Source: Saprospiraceae bacterium
GTDB lineage: Bacteria > Bacteroidota > Bacteroidia > Chitinophagales > Saprospiraceae
Direction: 5' to 3'
DNA: 64,000 nt
Assembly (NCBI GenBank): GCA_958295895.1
Contig: CATQHI010000006.1
Span: 140,735-204,734, forward strand
Position 1 is the first letter of the stretch, and each line of letters opens with the position of its first letter. The translations under genes and the position numbers were made by a program. This document shows positions 1-10,472 of the stretch, piece after piece. The notes beneath the pieces were generated by a model. It was not told the origin of the DNA. It did not search any database and saw only the letters and a list, made by a program, of their open reading frames with translations.

Positions 1-767
1 TTGAGCATACGCTGCATATTGTCACTCCAGAACAACCTGCCAGGGCGCTGGCTTATTTTTTTGATCGTGATGAAAATCTTCTCCTGTTTGCGAATGATGT
101 CATGAAGTCATACGATCTAGGTGTGGACGGAGTGTATGTCGCTAAATCTGGATTGGAAGATTTTTTCGCCCAAGATGAAACCGGAAAGGTCAGTGAAATA
201 AAGGACCATCTTAGTAAAGCAGGAACGGGTGTAGTAACTATGTCAGACAGTTCTGGAAATGAGTATACATTCATAGAAGAAGAAAGAGGATCAATCAGCG
301 TTCATCAACTGCAAATAGAGCATTCTTCAGCTACGCAGAAATCCAAATTATTTAGTCTTGATCAAGAATCTGACGGTTCAAAAAGGCTAGCGCATTTTGC
401 GCCTGTTTTCTACGATATCATAAACAAGCCAGTGGTCTATATAATAGATGAGATTGAACGAAGTTTGCATCCTAGCTTAACAAAGGCGCTCATTCATAAA
501 TTTGGCCAGGATGCGCATACTATGGGGCAACTTATTTTCACCACACACGACTCGAACCTCCTTGATCAGAGTATACTCCGCCGCGACGAAATATGGTTTG
601 CTGAAAAGGACCAGTCTGGTCAAACGGATCTCTACTCTTTAAGTAAGTTCCGTGAACACCACACCATCGATATCCAGAGGGGATACCTCAACGGCCGCTA
701 CGGTGGCATTCCTTTTACCGGTAATCTGGAGGCGCTAAACTGGCACGAGTATGATCCTGCTACGTAG
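1..767 (+). CDS. AAA/ABC-type ATPase, C-terminal part (RloA/AbiLi-like)
   Basis: The reading frame is open from base 3 to the TAG at 765-767, so this is the last 254 residues of a gene that begins outside the window. A hydrophobic strand ending in a Walker B motif (VVYIIDEIERSLHP) is followed about 45 residues later by an H-switch (FTTHDSNLLD). This is the arrangement of SMC/RecF-like ATPases in the AAA_15/AAA_21 group used in abortive-infection and restriction-linked systems. The next gene, an RloB homologue, starts inside this one with a 17-bp overlap, so the two are probably translationally coupled and work as a pair like Lactococcus AbiLi/AbiLii. The gene looks less GC-rich than the core genes downstream, which fits horizontal acquisition. 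The ATPase assignment is firm; the defence role is inferred from family and partner. Confidence 0.75.
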   Translation, partial: EHTLHIVTPEQPARALAYFFDRDENLLLFANDVMKSYDLGVDGVYVAKSGLEDFFAQDETGKVSEIKDHLSKAGTGVVTMSDSSGNEYTFIEEERGSISVHQLQIEHSSATQKSKLFSLDQESDGSKRLAHFAPVFYDIINKPVVYIIDEIERSLHPSLTKALIHKFGQDAHTMGQLIFTTHDSNLLDQSILRRDEIWFAEKDQSGQTDLYSLSKFREHHTIDIQRGYLNGRYGGIPFTGNLEALNWHEYDPAT

Positions 768-1426
768 AGATCGCGCCTTCAAACGGGAACCCCCTTCGGA
801 AGATGCTAAAAAGTTTGTCATCATCTGCGAGGGAATTGAGCGGGAAGGACGGTACTTTGAATACTTCCGTGCGCTCGATTCAAGGGTTGATGTGGAGATT
901 GTCCGGCCGCTTCCGGAGCAAGATAACTCACCCATCGGATTATTTTATGCCTTTGAGCTTCTGCAGCAGCCCACTACAGAGGGCGGCTATCCAAAGGAAG
1001 GTACGTGTAGTCGAAGGTGATGAGGTTTGGTTCGTGATCGACACCGATAAATGGGGAGACAAGATCGACGAGCTTAGGAACGCTGCAAGGGAAAGAGGCT
1101 ACTCCATTGCCCAGAGTAACCCTTGTTTCGAGGTCTGGCTCTACTATCACTTTTACCACAACAAGCCTGATTTTGACGGAAAAGCAGGTAGTAAAGCCTG
1201 GAAAAACTTTGTCAATCAGGCAGTCCCCGGTGGTTTTGACAGTAGCAAGCATCCCATTTACCTAGGGGATGCCAATCGGAATGCTGCTTACACCTACGAG
1301 ACCAACGACCTAGGTGCTCCAGCACTCGCCACGACCCAGCTTTTTGAGTTAGGGGAACGACTCCATGGTCTACTCAAACACAAACTAGAGACCGCGCGGC
1401 ACAAACTACCACCGCTGCCGCACTAA
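751..1426 (+). pseudogene. RloB-family protein, frameshifted
   Basis: The N-terminal part (from ATG 751) carries the RloB signature FVIICEGIEREGRYFEYF, a Toprim-like first motif. The C-terminal part, in another frame, carries VWFVIDTDKW, with the acidic residues expected for the second motif, and SNPCFEVWLYYHF, typical of RloB. The first frame stops at 1018-1020 and the second is already open, so one indel between about 990 and 1015 separates two halves of one gene of about 225 residues. RloB proteins are the second component of AbiL-type two-gene defence systems and are thought to be nucleases. The partner ATPase overlaps its start. It could be a true loss of function or a sequencing error; no long homopolymer lies at the break. 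Confidence 0.7.
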
Positions 1427-1575
1427 CCCCACGCTTAAAAGCGATATCACGCGGGTAGTACTACGCCGCCGCACCCGCGACCCCGCCCGCATCTACCAAC
1501 TCGCCCCGGCAACCGACCAAGTGGTAAACCCGGCCGGCCGCCTGCCGTGTTACTACTGCACAAGCCCGCCCCCCC

Positions 1576-2241
1576 ATGATCATCCTCACCATCCTCTCCA
1601 TCCTGCTCGTAGCCGCCCTGATCTACCTATTCAATCAGTGGAGCAACCATCGCATGCCGAGCAGAAAACGCCGCGGCCGCGTACTCAGCGAGCTACAACA
1701 GGATATGGACCAGTGGACCCCCCAGCTCATCAAGATGGACCGCGAGGAGCTGGACCTCTTCAGCCTCACCCAGGACAAGCAGGTGGTCAAGACCAGCGGG
1801 GCCGGCAAGACCGCGAAGGGAACTTTTACCACCATCTTCAACGAACCGGTGGTCAGCTACAGCTACCGCCGCTTCCTGGGCAAGCAGGTCAACGAACTGC
1901 TCTACGCCCGCACCGCCGAGCACGACTACGTGTACTGGACCGATAAGGGGAAGACCAAACTCGAGATCGATAGCCAGCCCGTCGGCACCCTGGAGGGTAA
2001 GCGGCTACTGGGGGAGCGCACCGGTAAGGAACTGGCCCGCATCGCTACTGAGGCCCGTGAGAATTACCTGCCCGTAAGCGTCGGGAACCGGGAGGTGGGC
2101 GCGCTGACCAATCTACCGGCTACTGCCAGCGACGGACTTAGCCAGCGGGCCTTCGAGTTCATCCCCGAGGATCTGACGGACAAGGAAGAGCAGCTGCTGC
2201 TGAGCCTGGCGGTGCGGGAGCTGGTGGGACGTACGGTTTAG
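1576..2241 (+). CDS. Membrane-anchored protein of unknown function
   Basis: A 221-residue protein I do not recognise. Residues 2-19 form one hydrophobic helix (IILTILSILLVAALIYLF) followed by a basic stretch (HRMPSRKRRGR), so the chain is probably anchored once with the rest in the cytoplasm. The soluble part has alternating charged and aromatic segments (VVSYSYRRFLGKQVNELLYAR) and ends in an acidic, leucine-rich helix. No catalytic motif is visible. It stands alone: upstream is the broken rloB and downstream, beyond a long palindrome, is the convergent icd gene. A coding-looking stretch of about 45 codons lies just upstream (1440-1575) in another frame and could be a gene remnant. Codon use and GC content match the core genome. 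Confidence 0.6.
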   Translation: MIILTILSILLVAALIYLFNQWSNHRMPSRKRRGRVLSELQQDMDQWTPQLIKMDREELDLFSLTQDKQVVKTSGAGKTAKGTFTTIFNEPVVSYSYRRFLGKQVNELLYARTAEHDYVYWTDKGKTKLEIDSQPVGTLEGKRLLGERTGKELARIATEARENYLPVSVGNREVGALTNLPATASDGLSQRAFEFIPEDLTDKEEQLLLSLAVRELVGRTV

Positions 2242-2244
2242 ATA

Positions 2245-2341
2245 AACCACAGCGCTACACAAAGTAGGGCACAGAGTCACACAAAGTATTACAGTAATAC
2301 TCTGTGGCACTCTGTGCCCCCATCTGTGCGACTCTGTGGTT
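2245..2341. repeat. Long imperfect palindrome between convergent genes (copy 1)
   Basis: Both ends read AACCACAG, and the two arms of roughly 48 bases pair with few mismatches around a centre containing CAGTAATAC. The arms are built from repeats of CACAGAGT and CACAAAGT. It fills the gap between the 221-residue gene and icd, which converge here, so it could act as a bidirectional terminator. A related palindrome lies at 4888-4961, also between convergent genes. Confidence 0.75.
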
Positions 2342-2365
2342 AACACCCACGCCGCCAGGCGCACC

Positions 2366-3595
<1,230 letters not shown>

Positions 3596-3644
3596 GTGGT
3601 GGGTTGGGTTTACTTGGGTTGTGGCTCCGCCCGGGGGCGGCCGG

Positions 3645-3652
3645 CAAAAATA
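3645..3652 (-). promoter_or_regulatory. Possible -7 box of icd
   Basis: On the minus strand the bases read TATTTTTG, an exact match to the Bacteroidota -7 consensus TAnnTTTG. It lies 49 bases before the chosen icd start. I see no matching TTTG at the usual 19-21 bp further upstream, so this is only half a promoter. Confidence 0.35.
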
Positions 3653-3664
3653 GGTAAAAGTTGC

Positions 3665-3684
3665 GGGCGTGGTCGCAGGTGCAA
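3665..3684 (+). repeat. Dispersed GC-rich motif (CGCAGGTGC family)
   Basis: GGGCGTGGTCGCAGGTGCAA, one mismatch group away from the window-wide consensus GGGCGGGGNCGCAGGTGCAA. It sits in the divergent promoter region between icd and the AI-2E permease. Confidence 0.55.
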
Positions 3685-3720
3685 CGAGCACATTTTGCCG
3701 ACCCGGTTCGTTAGTCGAGT

Positions 3721-4839
3721 ATGTCCATTGTCCGCGTTGCCGCCTGGTTGATCACGATCGCGCTGATCCTTGCCCTCATCGTGCTGGGCAAGAGCTACTT
3801 GGTGCCCATCGTCGTGGCACTGGTATTCTGGTACCTGGTCAACGCCCTCAACGATCAGTTTCAGAACTTGCCCCTCGGAGGCTTTCGGCTACCCAATACG
3901 GTTACGCTACTGATGTCACTGGGTTTCATCGTCCTGGGGCTGTACTTCATCTCGGACATGATCGTCAATACGGTCAACGGCTTCGTGCAGGAGAGCGACG
4001 TATACCTGCCCCGGATCGAGCAGCAGATTGCCAACGTGTACGCCCGCCTCAGAATTGACCGGCCTCCGCCAAGCATCACTCAGCTGCGTATCGGCCAGGA
4101 GCTACTCGGTAACCTGGCCCTAGTCTTCGCCGGCGTGACCAGCGCGGCTAAGGGGGTCGCCCTGGTGCTGTTGTACGTGCTTTTTTTCCTGGTCGAGCAG
4201 GGTAGCTTTCCCAGGAAGCTGCGGGTCCTCGGTCTCGATATGCGCAGTAGTACCCGTTTCGCCTTCGTGCTTCAGGAGATTAACACCGCCATGCGCACCT
4301 ACCTGGGGGTAAAGACCCTGACCAGCATCGCTACGGCCGTGCTCTGCTTCATCATCTTTCAGGTGATCGGACTGGACTATGCCCTGTTCTGGGCGTTTCT
4401 GATCTTTCTGTTCAATTACATCCCCACCATCGGCTCCATTACCGCTACGGCCCTGCCCGCCCTGCTGGCCCTGGTACAGTTCGACACCCTGACCCCCTTC
4501 CTGGTGGTCGTGATCGGCGTGACCATCGTGCAGCTGCTCGTCGGCAACATCATCGAGCCCCGCCTCATGGGTAGCACCCTCAACATCAGCCCCCTGGTGG
4601 TGGTGCTCTCCCTCATCCTCTGGAGTATGCTCTGGGGCATCGTGGGTATGCTCCTGAGCGTACCGATCACGGTGGCCATCATCATCATCACCGCCCAGTT
4701 TCCGCAGACGCGTGCCGTGGCCATCCTGCTGAGCCGTAACGGGGACGTCAATACGCGGAAGCTGAACCGGCCGGGTAGGCGGGAGAGTGAGCGTAAGGAG
4801 GAGGTCGCGGGGGTGGAGGATGCTACTACCGTCGTTTAG
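3721..4839 (+). CDS. AI-2E family transporter (PerM/TqsA-like permease)
   Basis: A 372-residue inner-membrane protein of the AI-2E exporter superfamily (formerly UPF0118). It shows the typical layout: paired N-terminal helices (residues about 7-45), a third helix near 60-80, a soluble middle section (about 85-135), and a cluster of five to six helices from about 140 to 335. The C-terminal family hallmarks are present: [22 protein letters not shown] and [24 protein letters not shown]. The last 35 residues are charged and probably cytoplasmic. Members export autoinducer-2 or act as small-solute/Na+-H+ transporters; the substrate cannot be told from sequence. Divergent from icd across 125 bp and convergent with the AsmA-like gene, from which a palindrome separates it. 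Confidence 0.88.
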   Translation: MSIVRVAAWLITIALILALIVLGKSYLVPIVVALVFWYLVNALNDQFQNLPLGGFRLPNTVTLLMSLGFIVLGLYFISDMIVNTVNGFVQESDVYLPRIEQQIANVYARLRIDRPPPSITQLRIGQELLGNLALVFAGVTSAAKGVALVLLYVLFFLVEQGSFPRKLRVLGLDMRSSTRFAFVLQEINTAMRTYLGVKTLTSIATAVLCFIIFQVIGLDYALFWAFLIFLFNYIPTIGSITATALPALLALVQFDTLTPFLVVVIGVTIVQLLVGNIIEPRLMGSTLNISPLVVVLSLILWSMLWGIVGMLLSVPITVAIIIITAQFPQTRAVAILLSRNGDVNTRKLNRPGRRESERKEEVAGVEDATTVV

Positions 4840-4887
4840 TTCACACACGCTCCGCGGTTTAACTAGATAGGGCGCACCATATTGGCC

Positions 4888-4961
4888 AACCACAGAGAAC
4901 GCAGAGGGCCACAGAGACGTCTTCAGTAATACCTCTGCGATTCTCTGCGTACTCTGTGGTT
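4888..4961. repeat. Long imperfect palindrome between convergent genes (copy 2)
   Basis: Begins AACCACAGAG and ends with the exact reverse complement, ACTCTGTGGTT; the arms continue as repeats of CGCAGAG/CTCTGCG around a centre containing CAGTAATA, the same core as the palindrome at 2245-2341. It lies between the convergent permease and AsmA-like genes and may end transcription from both sides. Confidence 0.75.
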
Positions 4962-4993
4962 CAAAATAAGGTAGCTTTGCTGCCCCACAACGC

Positions 4994-7525
4994 TCAATCA
5001 AGCTCTTTCTGCAAAGCGATATCCGACAGCGCAGAGGACCGCATCCCACTCACCAGTCCCTTCCAGTACGCATTAAAGAAACTCCGCTCCCGGCTGTGCT
5101 CGTGGTACATCTTGCCCTGGCGGAAGTCCTCCCCCCGGTAGTTATCTTTTTTGAGCACAAAGCCCGAGACCAGCTTCTTGAACCAGCTGCCACCACCCAC
5201 CAACGTCACGTCTAGATCGTGGTACAGCATAGTCAGTTCGCCGGTCAGCACTTCGTTCTCTAGCTGGCCCCGGTACTGCATGCCCTCGATGACGCCCGAC
5301 TCGATGTAGGCGTTGGCCACTACCTCGAACAGCGGATTGATCCCACTCAGATCGTACTGCCCGAACTCACCACGGATGCCGTAGTTGCGCCCGCTGCTAT
5401 CCCGCGCCAGGGCAAACTCGGCGTGCAGCGGGGTAGCGCGCTCGAAGGTGGCATCGAAGGAAAGTTGGACACTATCCGTAGTACTGAGCTCGGTATCGAG
5501 GTTGTCCAGGCGGACCGTGCCGGCGGAGAAGTGGATGGTCTTGGCGTCCAGCACGGTATCGACGACCCCGTAGGCGATGTCGGTAGACAGAAGGCGGGCC
5601 GCTCGCAACTGGATGCGGGGGCCGATCCGGCGCAGGGCTTCGATGGGCATAAGCTTTTGTTTTGGGGGGGGGTCCATGGCGATATCCTCGACCACCAGCA
5701 CCCGAAAGTCGGCGGCGGTGAGGGAGTCCACCGCGACGGTCTCCCCCCGCAGCAGTGCGTCGTGGGCGATGCCACTGGCCCGCAGCCCGTCAAATTGGAA
5801 GTCGAGCCAGGACTTACTCACCTCGTCCCGGAAGGTCTCCGCGGCGGACAACCGATTGCGGCGCTGGAGGCTATCGAGGGTCAGCAGGCCCAGGCGGCTC
5901 GTGTAGGCAATGCGGTCGAAAACGTAGTCGATGGGCTCTTCCTCCCCCAGGATCGTCACCCGGTCGACCCGCAGCTTACTTGGCCCCAGGCGGGTGGGTG
6001 CGAAGGGGGTGACGATGCCGTACTGGTCGAGGTACACGCCCCGGGCTACGATATTCTCTTTGCCCGTTTGGCCGCGGCGGCGCAGGGTCCCGTTGGCAAG
6101 TTGGGCACGGTTGATCTGCAGTCCCTCAGCGGTGGTTATTTCGCTCAGGGTCAGGGAGGGGGCGGTGATGGCGTAGCTGCCGCCGTCGCGGTTGTGCACG
6201 GTGAGGTCGGCCGTACGGACCTTGGCCGAGCCGGCGCGTACGGGCTCGCCCGCGAGTAGCGCCGAGCGGTCGATGTCCGACACGTTGAGGCTGGCTACGG
6301 TGCCGGTGATCCGATCGCCGGAGATCCGCAGGTCGCTGCCCCCCAGGGTGCGCTCCGCACTGTTGTAGTCCAACCCGGCCGCGGTGATCGTCTCTGTGCC
6401 CGTTTCGACGGTGAGCTCCGGTACCGTGAGGCGGGTAGGTCCTACCGTAGCGGGCTGCAACGGCACGGTGAGCTGGCCCTGCTCCAGTACCGCTTGGCTA
6501 GCCGCTATGGTCAGGTTTTTTTGGTTGTCAAAGGATAGCCGCTTCCCGTCTAGTTTCAGGCTTTCTAGTTGTAGACTGTCCCGGTAAGACAGACCAGTCA
6601 CGACCAGTGCTCCGTCAAGTGCGGCGGTGCCGAAGGGGCCACGGAGGGCCAGATCGACGTCCGGTAGGGAGAGGGTTCCCAGCTGTAGGGCAGGGGGCGG
6701 GGGGGAGGAGGCTTGGGCGGGCTTGTCCCGCTGCGATAGACTTTGCACCCGCGCGCCGCCGCCCAGCTGTGCGACGGAGATGGAATCCAGGAGGATGACC
6801 TCCTGCCGGAGCTGCGCCTCGGTGATACCCACAAGGCGTAGGTCGCGGGCCCATAGGTCGGTCTGTTGGCCCTGCCGGAAGGACACGTCACCCACCTGGA
6901 CGGCAGCATACTCCGTGGCGTAGAAAATAGTAGTCGCGGTGAGCTGGGTACTGTCCTGCGGGGCGAGGTAGGCCACCGTGTCGGCATTCACCCGGAGGCG
7001 CTCAATGGCGGCGGACTGTAGGGGGAGCGTGAGGGGTTCCAGGGTGCCGCTGAGGTGGCGGACGTTGAGTTGTCTGTCCGTCGGTACATCGGTGAGGTCG
7101 AGAAAGATGCTATCCAGGTACAGGGCCGAGACGTCCAGGGCAAACTCGGAACTATCCGCCGCGGTCGCGGGTGCAGCCTGACGGGTAAGGGCAGCTTCTA
7201 ACCCCCGCAGCCGGACCTCCCGTACGGTGATGGGCTTACCCGTGAGGAGGCTTAGTAGATTGACCCCGCGGACAGACACGCTGGATAGGGAGCCACGGGC
7301 AGCGATAGTATTACGGTCCTGATCGAAGCGAATGCCGGTAGCGGTGAGGCCGATGGGGAAGAAGCCGTAGCGGTAGTCGCGAATGAATAGGCTGTTGTCG
7401 CCCGCATTAGCCCGCGCAATGGCCCCCTCGATGCGCTGACCTACGTACCAGTCTGCCGCAAAATACAACAGCAGGGGAAGGAGCAGCAGCAGGTACCACC
7501 AGCGAAAACGAAACGTACCGGTCAT
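4994..7525 (-). CDS. Large AsmA/DUF748-like envelope protein
   Basis: An 843-residue protein with one N-terminal membrane helix (residues about 9-25, WWYLLLLLPLLLYFAADWYV) and a very long, beta-rich remainder with no cysteine-based or catalytic motif. The beginning, an anchored helix followed by a QRIEGAIARANAG segment and repeated short strands, resembles AsmA/TamB-type or DUF748 proteins. Those span the periplasm and are implicated in lipid transport to the outer membrane. Residues about 60-780 look like repeated beta-strand units. The last 60 residues turn more helical and basic (WFKKLVSGFVLKKDNYRGEDFRQ). It is a single gene, divergent from parE, with start codons 150 bp apart. The family placement rests on architecture rather than a diagnostic motif, so treat the function as inference. 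Confidence 0.6.
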   Translation of the reverse strand: MTGTFRFRWWYLLLLLPLLLYFAADWYVGQRIEGAIARANAGDNSLFIRDYRYGFFPIGLTATGIRFDQDRNTIAARGSLSSVSVRGVNLLSLLTGKPITVREVRLRGLEAALTRQAAPATAADSSEFALDVSALYLDSIFLDLTDVPTDRQLNVRHLSGTLEPLTLPLQSAAIERLRVNADTVAYLAPQDSTQLTATTIFYATEYAAVQVGDVSFRQGQQTDLWARDLRLVGITEAQLRQEVILLDSISVAQLGGGARVQSLSQRDKPAQASSPPPPALQLGTLSLPDVDLALRGPFGTAALDGALVVTGLSYRDSLQLESLKLDGKRLSFDNQKNLTIAASQAVLEQGQLTVPLQPATVGPTRLTVPELTVETGTETITAAGLDYNSAERTLGGSDLRISGDRITGTVASLNVSDIDRSALLAGEPVRAGSAKVRTADLTVHNRDGGSYAITAPSLTLSEITTAEGLQINRAQLANGTLRRRGQTGKENIVARGVYLDQYGIVTPFAPTRLGPSKLRVDRVTILGEEEPIDYVFDRIAYTSRLGLLTLDSLQRRNRLSAAETFRDEVSKSWLDFQFDGLRASGIAHDALLRGETVAVDSLTAADFRVLVVEDIAMDPPPKQKLMPIEALRRIGPRIQLRAARLLSTDIAYGVVDTVLDAKTIHFSAGTVRLDNLDTELSTTDSVQLSFDATFERATPLHAEFALARDSSGRNYGIRGEFGQYDLSGINPLFEVVANAYIESGVIEGMQYRGQLENEVLTGELTMLYHDLDVTLVGGGSWFKKLVSGFVLKKDNYRGEDFRQGKMYHEHSRERSFFNAYWKGLVSGMRSSALSDIALQKELD

Positions 7526-7622
7526 GTAGACAGGGGGAACGGTGGGGCGGGGGGATTGTGTATAAAAGCCTGGGGCAACGTGGAATGTTTGTTAGCCCCA
7601 CCGCGTCTAAGCCAACAAATTG

Positions 7623-7654
7623 TTTGATACTATTCCCGACGTTTCGTATGTTTG
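7623..7654 (+). promoter_or_regulatory. Bacteroidota-type promoter of parE
   Basis: TTTG at 7623-7626 and TATGTTTG at 7647-7654 are separated by 20 bp, an exact fit to the Bacteroidota -33/-7 consensus (TTTG, 19-21 bp, TAnnTTTG). Transcription would begin near 7661. This excludes the in-frame ATG at 7620 and favours ATG 7677 as the start of parE, with a leader of about 16 bases. Confidence 0.6.
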
Positions 7655-7676
7655 CCAGCCGAGACAGCAGCAGTAC

Positions 7677-9527
7677 ATGGCACAAAGCACCTATACCGAA
7701 GATAACATCCGCTCCCTCGACTGGAAGGAGCACATTCGCATGCGACCGGGCATGTACATCGGTAAGCTCGGCGACGGGTCGAGCCCCGACGATGGCATTT
7801 ACATCCTACTCAAGGAGGTGATCGACAACTCCATTGACGAGTACGTCATGGGCCACGGCCGGCAGATCGACGTGACGATTGAGGACGGTACGGTAAAGGT
7901 GCGCGATTACGGCCGCGGTATCCCGCTCGGTAAGGTGGTCGACGTGGTCTCCAAGATCAACACCGGCGGCAAGTACGATAGTAAGGCCTTTAAGAAGGCG
8001 GTGGGACTGAACGGGGTGGGTCTGAAGGCGACCAACGCGCTGTCGGACGACTTTCGGGTCTACGCCGTGCGCGAGGGGAAGCTCAAGCAGGCCGACTTTG
8101 CGGAGGGCAACCTGGTCAGGGACCACAAGCCCACGACGACGAAGGAGGACAATGGCACCTACGTCAGCTTCGTGCCCGATAGCTCGATCTTCAAGAAGTA
8201 CCGCTTCCGCAGCGACTTCGTCGAGAACCAGCTCTGGAACTACGCCTACCTGAACGCCGGACTCAAGATCAACTTCAACGGAAAAACCCTGGTGTCGAAG
8301 AACGGCCTGCGCGACCTGCTGGAGCGCAAGACCAACGTGGAGCAACTGCGCTACGACATCATCCATTTGAAGGGCGACGATATCGAGATCGCCCTCACCC
8401 ACGGTAGCGCTTACGGCGAGACCTACTTCAGCTTCGTCAACGGACAGTTCACCACCCAGGGCGGTACTCACCTGAATGCCTTCCGCCAGGCGCTGGTCGA
8501 GACCGTGCAGAAACACTACGGTAAGAACTACGACCGCAAGGATATCCTGGCTAGCGTTATCGCCGCCGTTGCCATCAAGGTAGAGGAGCCGGTCTTTGAG
8601 TCGCAGACTAAAACCAAGCTTGGCAGCACCGATATGGGCCCCAAGGGACCCACCGTACAGACCTTCCTGCGCAACTTCCTGACCGAAGCGCTGGACAATT
8701 TCCTGCATAAGAACCCCACCATTGCCCAGTCGCTCGAAAAGCGCATCAAGCAATCGGAACGGGAGCGTAAGGAGATCGCCGGCATCAAAAAGCTGGCCAA
8801 CCAGCGGGCCAAAAAGGCCAATCTGCACAACAAGAAGCTGCGCGACTGCCGCGTCCACTTCGGCGATACGAAGGGTAAGGAGGAGGAGGTACGTCTGGAC
8901 ACTACCATCTTCATCACCGAGGGCGACTCGGCCAGTGGGTCCATCACCGTGGCCCGCGATGTGCAGACCCAGGCGGTGTTCTCCCTACGTGGAAAGCCCC
9001 TCAACTGCTACGGCCTCACCAAGAAGGTCGTCTACGAAAACGAGGAGTTCAACCTTCTCCAGCACGCCCTTAACATCGAGGACGACGTCGACGAGATCCG
9101 CTACAACCGCGTGGTCATCGCCACCGACGCCGACGTCGACGGTATGCACATCCGGCTGCTACTGCTGACCTTCTTCCTCCAGTTCTTCCCCGACATGGTC
9201 GCCAAGGGCCACCTCTACATCCTCGAAACCCCCCTTTTCCGCGTGCGCGATAAGCAGAAGACTTACTACTGCTACAGCGAGCAGGAAAAGCAGGAGGCCA
9301 TCGAGAAGCTACGCGGTAAGGCCGAGATCACCCGCTTCAAGGGCCTCGGTGAGATCAGCCCCGGCGAGTTCAAGGACTTCATCGGCGAGGACATCCGCCT
9401 GGAGCCCGTCGTCATGGCCGATAACACCAACATCGAGGACCTGCTGAGCTACTATATGGGGAAGAATACGCCGGTGCGGCAGAACTTTATTATTGATAAT
9501 CTGCGGGTGGAGCGGGACGAAGAGTAG
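7677..9527 (+). CDS. parE: DNA topoisomerase IV subunit B
   Basis: ATPase subunit of the type IIA topoisomerase that decatenates chromosomes. The 616-residue product (from ATG 7677) has the full GHKL ATP-binding set: [13 protein letters not shown] with the catalytic Glu/Asn, DYGRGIP, and [14 protein letters not shown]. The transducer domain follows, and then the Toprim domain with [14 protein letters not shown] and [14 protein letters not shown] (the DxD metal site). The start [24 protein letters not shown] is characteristic of Bacteroidota ParE rather than GyrB, and the length lacks the GyrB-specific insertion. An in-frame ATG at 7620 would add 19 unconserved residues but overlaps the promoter elements. 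A 10-bp stem hairpin follows the stop. No parC lies in the window. Confidence 0.93.
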   Translation: MAQSTYTEDNIRSLDWKEHIRMRPGMYIGKLGDGSSPDDGIYILLKEVIDNSIDEYVMGHGRQIDVTIEDGTVKVRDYGRGIPLGKVVDVVSKINTGGKYDSKAFKKAVGLNGVGLKATNALSDDFRVYAVREGKLKQADFAEGNLVRDHKPTTTKEDNGTYVSFVPDSSIFKKYRFRSDFVENQLWNYAYLNAGLKINFNGKTLVSKNGLRDLLERKTNVEQLRYDIIHLKGDDIEIALTHGSAYGETYFSFVNGQFTTQGGTHLNAFRQALVETVQKHYGKNYDRKDILASVIAAVAIKVEEPVFESQTKTKLGSTDMGPKGPTVQTFLRNFLTEALDNFLHKNPTIAQSLEKRIKQSERERKEIAGIKKLANQRAKKANLHNKKLRDCRVHFGDTKGKEEEVRLDTTIFITEGDSASGSITVARDVQTQAVFSLRGKPLNCYGLTKKVVYENEEFNLLQHALNIEDDVDEIRYNRVVIATDADVDGMHIRLLLLTFFLQFFPDMVAKGHLYILETPLFRVRDKQKTYYCYSEQEKQEAIEKLRGKAEITRFKGLGEISPGEFKDFIGEDIRLEPVVMADNTNIEDLLSYYMGKNTPVRQNFIIDNLRVERDEE

Positions 9528-9534
9528 GAATAGA

Positions 9535-9562
9535 CGCCTTCGGCTGTTAGACGCCGAAGGCG
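9535..9562. terminator. Bidirectional hairpin between parE and the Usp gene
   Basis: A perfect 10-bp stem (CGCCTTCGGC at 9535-9544 with GCCGAAGGCG at 9553-9562) around an 8-base loop. It begins 8 bases after parE and ends 2 bases before the end of the convergent Usp gene, so it can serve both. No clear U-tract follows. Confidence 0.65.
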
Positions 9563-9564
9563 AT

Positions 9565-10386
9565 CTACTCCAAATGGAGAATCAGTACCGGAATCGAAGG
9601 ATGCAACACCATCTGCTTAGTAGCACTCCGGTGAAACAACCGCTCCCAGAACCCCCGCTCCTGGGTCACCATCACCGCGAGCTGTACGGGATTCTGCTGG
9701 AGGTAATCGACCAGGCCCTGCTGTACGGTATCGGCGGTGACCTCGATGATCTCGAAAGCGAACTCGGGGTCGGGGTTGTTAAACAGGGGGGCGAAGAGTT
9801 TTTCGCGCTCGCGGCGGTGCTCGCTGTCGTCTTCGTTGACGTGCACGAAGTGGATGCGGGCGCGGAAGAGCTCGTTGAAGTCCATGAGCTGGAGCACGGC
9901 GCGGCGGCTAAGGGAAAGACTGCTGCTGGCGTAGAGGATGTGACGGTAATCGCTGAACTCGGCACCCTTGGGTACCAGCAGTACGGGGCAGGCGCTACGC
10001 TGGGCCACCGTGGAGGAGATGCTGCCGAAGACCTCCTCGAGCACGTCGGCCGAGCCGGTAGCGCCGAGCACGACCAGGTCGGTAGTGGCGCTTTCCTCTA
10101 CGATCTTATCGGCGGGAAAGCCGAGGACGAGCTCGCTACGGCGGCGTACCGTAGCGGGGGCGGGGTGGAGCTGAAGAAACTCCCCAAGGGCAGCCTCACG
10201 GGCGTCCATGAGCTCGCCAACGGGGGTGGCCAGGGCGGCCGTATCGCCGCTGGCGGCCTGGGGGGTGAAGACGTGAATGACCCGGACCTCGCGTGCGCCT
10301 ACGGACGAAGCCAGGGCCTCGGCGTACCGCAGGGCGGCAGCCGATCCTTTGCTGAAATCGACGGGAACAAGGACTCGTTGGATCAT
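9565..10386 (-). CDS. Universal stress protein, two Usp domains
   Basis: A 273-residue tandem UspA protein. The first domain (residues 1-about 145) starts MIQRVLVPVDFSKGSAAALRYA and has the ATP-binding signature LGATGSADVLEEVFGSIS. The second domain (about 150-273) keeps the fold (HILYASSSLSLSRRAVLQLMDF) but has lost the glycine-rich nucleotide loop, where TQERGFWERLFHRSATKQMV is found instead. One active and one degenerate domain is common in tandem Usps of Bacteroidota. Such proteins help cells survive energy, oxidative or envelope stress; the partner is unknown. It is a single gene, convergent with parE and divergent from the acetyltransferase at 10473. Confidence 0.9.
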   Translation of the reverse strand: MIQRVLVPVDFSKGSAAALRYAEALASSVGAREVRVIHVFTPQAASGDTAALATPVGELMDAREAALGEFLQLHPAPATVRRRSELVLGFPADKIVEESATTDLVVLGATGSADVLEEVFGSISSTVAQRSACPVLLVPKGAEFSDYRHILYASSSLSLSRRAVLQLMDFNELFRARIHFVHVNEDDSEHRREREKLFAPLFNNPDPEFAFEIIEVTADTVQQGLVDYLQQNPVQLAVMVTQERGFWERLFHRSATKQMVLHPSIPVLILHLE

Positions 10387-10472
10387 AGTGTGGCGCTAGT
10401 AGGGCGGCGAAGATACACGACCGGGCCGACCTTTCGCGCTATTCGCCCGTTAGAACAGTCAACCACAGGGGT

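Noticed and set aside
1440..1575. Coding-looking stretch (VVLRRRTRDPARIYQLAP) before the gene at 1576
   Set aside because: About 45 codons without a start or stop that fits and no recognised family; could be a remnant but not supported.
7806..8858. A 350-codon frame antisense to parE
   Set aside because: parE is unmistakable on the other strand; the antisense frame is a composition artefact.
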